From the NCBI RefSeq assembly GCF_000224145.3, contig NC_020166.2:8472784-8536783 (forward strand): 64,000 nucleotides of DNA, in the 5' to 3' direction. The stretch comes from Ciona intestinalis. Lineage: Eukaryota > Chordata > Ascidiacea > Phlebobranchia > Cionidae. Both the position numbers and the translations under genes were made by a program. Shown here piece after piece: positions 62,411 to 64,000 of the stretch. The notes beneath the pieces are model-generated. The model was not told the origin of the DNA. It saw only the letters and a program-made list of their open reading frames with translations, and searched no databases. How positions within the stretch are numbered: position 1 is the stretch's first letter; each line of letters begins with the position of its first letter.

Positions 62411-63644
62411 TATAAATACCAAGTGTCTTAAACTTGTAATAAATTGAAATGTAGAAGCATTTAGTTCTGAATAGCTCAGAACACAAGGAGTATTTGAGAA
62501 GTTAAACATACGTAACTCTGATTTTAAATGGCATTCATATTTTTCTTGCTTGCTCTTCAAGAATTTTCATTATTTTTTTTTAATGTTGCAATGCATTTAT
62601 GTTTGAATGCTATATTGTATTGAAACTATTACTGGTGGGTTATGCAGGAAGTCCTAAAGTTTATCTTGTGCCTAATCTCTTACTTTTTATTTTATATCAA
62701 CTTTTTATGCTTGCAGAAATATTCCAAAACTTTTCAACAATAAAATATTATAGCGGTTAATTGTGCTCTGGCACAGATTTAATGATAGAAAGATAGCTAA
62801 ATTCAAGACTAATTGCATAAAGATTGAATATAAAGCAACGTTGTATAGCAAAAACAAAAGCATGACGGGAATGGAATACAGTTTCGCTGCTTTCGTAACA
62901 TCTACTTTCCCGTTATTCTAATCGTAATAAAAAAACAATTACCCAGTTGTGTGTATGCCATGCGAGGCGTATGTGTCCTTGAGCAAGACACTTAACGGCA
63001 ATTGCTCCAACCCAGTGGTCACTAATGGGTAAAAAAAAAATTACCCACAAAGTAAAATTACCCACTCCCATAGACCGTTGGTAATTGTTTAAAACACGAT
63101 CAGGATATTTGTAAATTATGTGCTAAAGGTGTCCTATCTTCCCCAAACTTACTATATAGAATGGTATTCTGTAACATATGGTTTACGATGTGGTACTATA
63201 GAATGTGATACTCTAATATAGGCAGAACCAAAAGCTTCCATGCAAGAAGACGCGGAATGCAGTTGTTACGTCACACATGCCACTCTGCTGATTATCGAAA
63301 CGTGCCGATGGCTTCTGCAAGTTGAAGCATCTGATAAGAACAGTGGCAAGCGTTCCAGTTCCCTATCTATAGTGGCTATAGGCGTATCTGCTGTTGAAGT
63401 GTGCAGTTGAGTTGCTTAGCATTCTGGAAGAGACGAATGGCAGCCGTTTTTGTGAAGTTAAACCGCTAAACTTACAGCTAGCTCTTGTATAGAAGCTAGA
63501 GCAGGTTTCGCAATGTAGTTGCAACGTTAAAAGAAGGTATATGAGAGAAATGTATCTATGTATAGGTTTATGTGGTTATGCGTTTATATGAACCTGTATA
63601 TATATAATATAGAATCCTTGTGTTCTAGATCAGTTTCAATATAA

Positions 63645-63826
63645 TGTACTGTGAGGTAAGATGGGATACTGTTGGCACATAATATCCCATATTTCCCAAC
63701 CGCGTGTTTAATAATTATCTTTTGGAGTTGTGAGGATACTGGTATATATAGTTATGTAAATAATCATTTTTTCTTATCTATTGAGGCAATAAAAAGAATA
63801 AAACATGGACCATCTTACCCCACTTA
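63645..63826 (+). mobile_element. Diverged MITE copy
   Basis: ACTGTGAGGTAAGATGGGAT at the left and CCATCTTACCCCACTTA at the right, with GGCACATAATATCCCATAT inside. More diverged than the others, so older. Confidence 0.7.
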
Positions 63827-63947
63827 TTTTTCATTCCATCTTTTCCATATTTAAGCAAAACAAACCAATGTAAGATTTAACTGAATAAAAGATAAAAGTT
63901 GGTTTTCAACCGTCAAGAAATACTGAAGATAATCTTCTTACAAACAG

Positions 63948-63963
63948 ATGGTTGTAACTAAAG
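63948..63963 (+). CDS. Possible first coding exon of a gene to the right
   Basis: TCTTACAAACAG followed at once by ATGGTTGTAACTAAAG and a consensus donor GTAAGTT. The pattern (acceptor, ATG, short exon, donor) resembles the starts of WASHC5 and other genes here. Only five codons are visible, so the product cannot be named. Confidence 0.25.
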
Positions 63964-64000
63964 GTAAGTTCGTTGTGTTTATTTGTTTGATATTTATTGA

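Larger units (their letters stand above)
60520..63947. other. Intergenic, repeat-rich; no intact gene recognised
   Basis: Contains SINE-tail arrays (60525-60760, 61510-62150), MITEs (62218-62410, 63066-63157, 63645-63826) and a SINE body (62965-63062). 63220-63560 is non-repetitive, less AT-rich, and includes TTACGTCAC (63267-63275), a CRE-like site; it could be promoter or 5' UTR of a gene to the right. Confidence 0.55.

Overview
The window looks like euchromatic DNA from a tunicate, most likely a Ciona species. This is an inference from several features. The DNA is AT-rich with small exons separated by repeat-filled introns. The proteins are chordate-type (strumpellin, YY1, a TRF-like telomere protein, SLC25A29, DDX10, DDX1). 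Many genes carry a splice-acceptor-like sequence a few bases before the ATG, as expected where spliced-leader trans-splicing is common. No species-specific marker was tested. Exon junctions below were derived by hand from GT/AG sites, conserved phase and similarity to families I know.

Layout. 1-20774, minus: most of WASHC5/strumpellin (WASH complex), 19 exons placed, with the 3' end beyond the left edge and one exon apparently lost in an N gap. A six-exon multi-pass membrane protein gene of unknown family lies inside its largest intron on the opposite strand (10257-15010). 21207-22941, minus: a single-exon TRF1/TRF2-like shelterin gene with a TRFH domain, a long acidic repeat and a C-terminal Myb domain; a one-base frameshift splits it. 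It is divergent from YY1 (23387-27200, plus), whose first intron holds three consensus YY1 sites. 29889-34342, minus: SLC25A29-like mitochondrial basic amino-acid carrier in seven exons. 34343-39271: no intact gene; TIR elements, a 38-bp perfect palindrome, two near-identical SINEs and a THAP-domain relic.

39272-60519 is a run of five plus-strand genes: a MAIP1-like mitochondrial protein, intronless DDX10, a two-exon KEN-box protein with four SPxK repeats (possibly AUNIP), DDX1 (13 exons, DECD instead of DEAD) and an arylamine N-acetyltransferase homologue that has lost catalytic Cys and His. 60520-64000 is mostly repeats, with a possible first exon of another gene at the right edge.

Repeats are the other main component: a ~195-bp TA-flanked MITE, tRNA-derived SINEs whose tail unit also forms tandem arrays, a 71-bp satellite, and 131-, 126- and ~95-bp tandem repeats. 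At least three N gaps are flanked by near-identical copies of the same genomic segment, best explained by unmerged haplotypes, so duplicated exons of WASHC5, the nested gene and DDX1 should not be counted as real paralogy.
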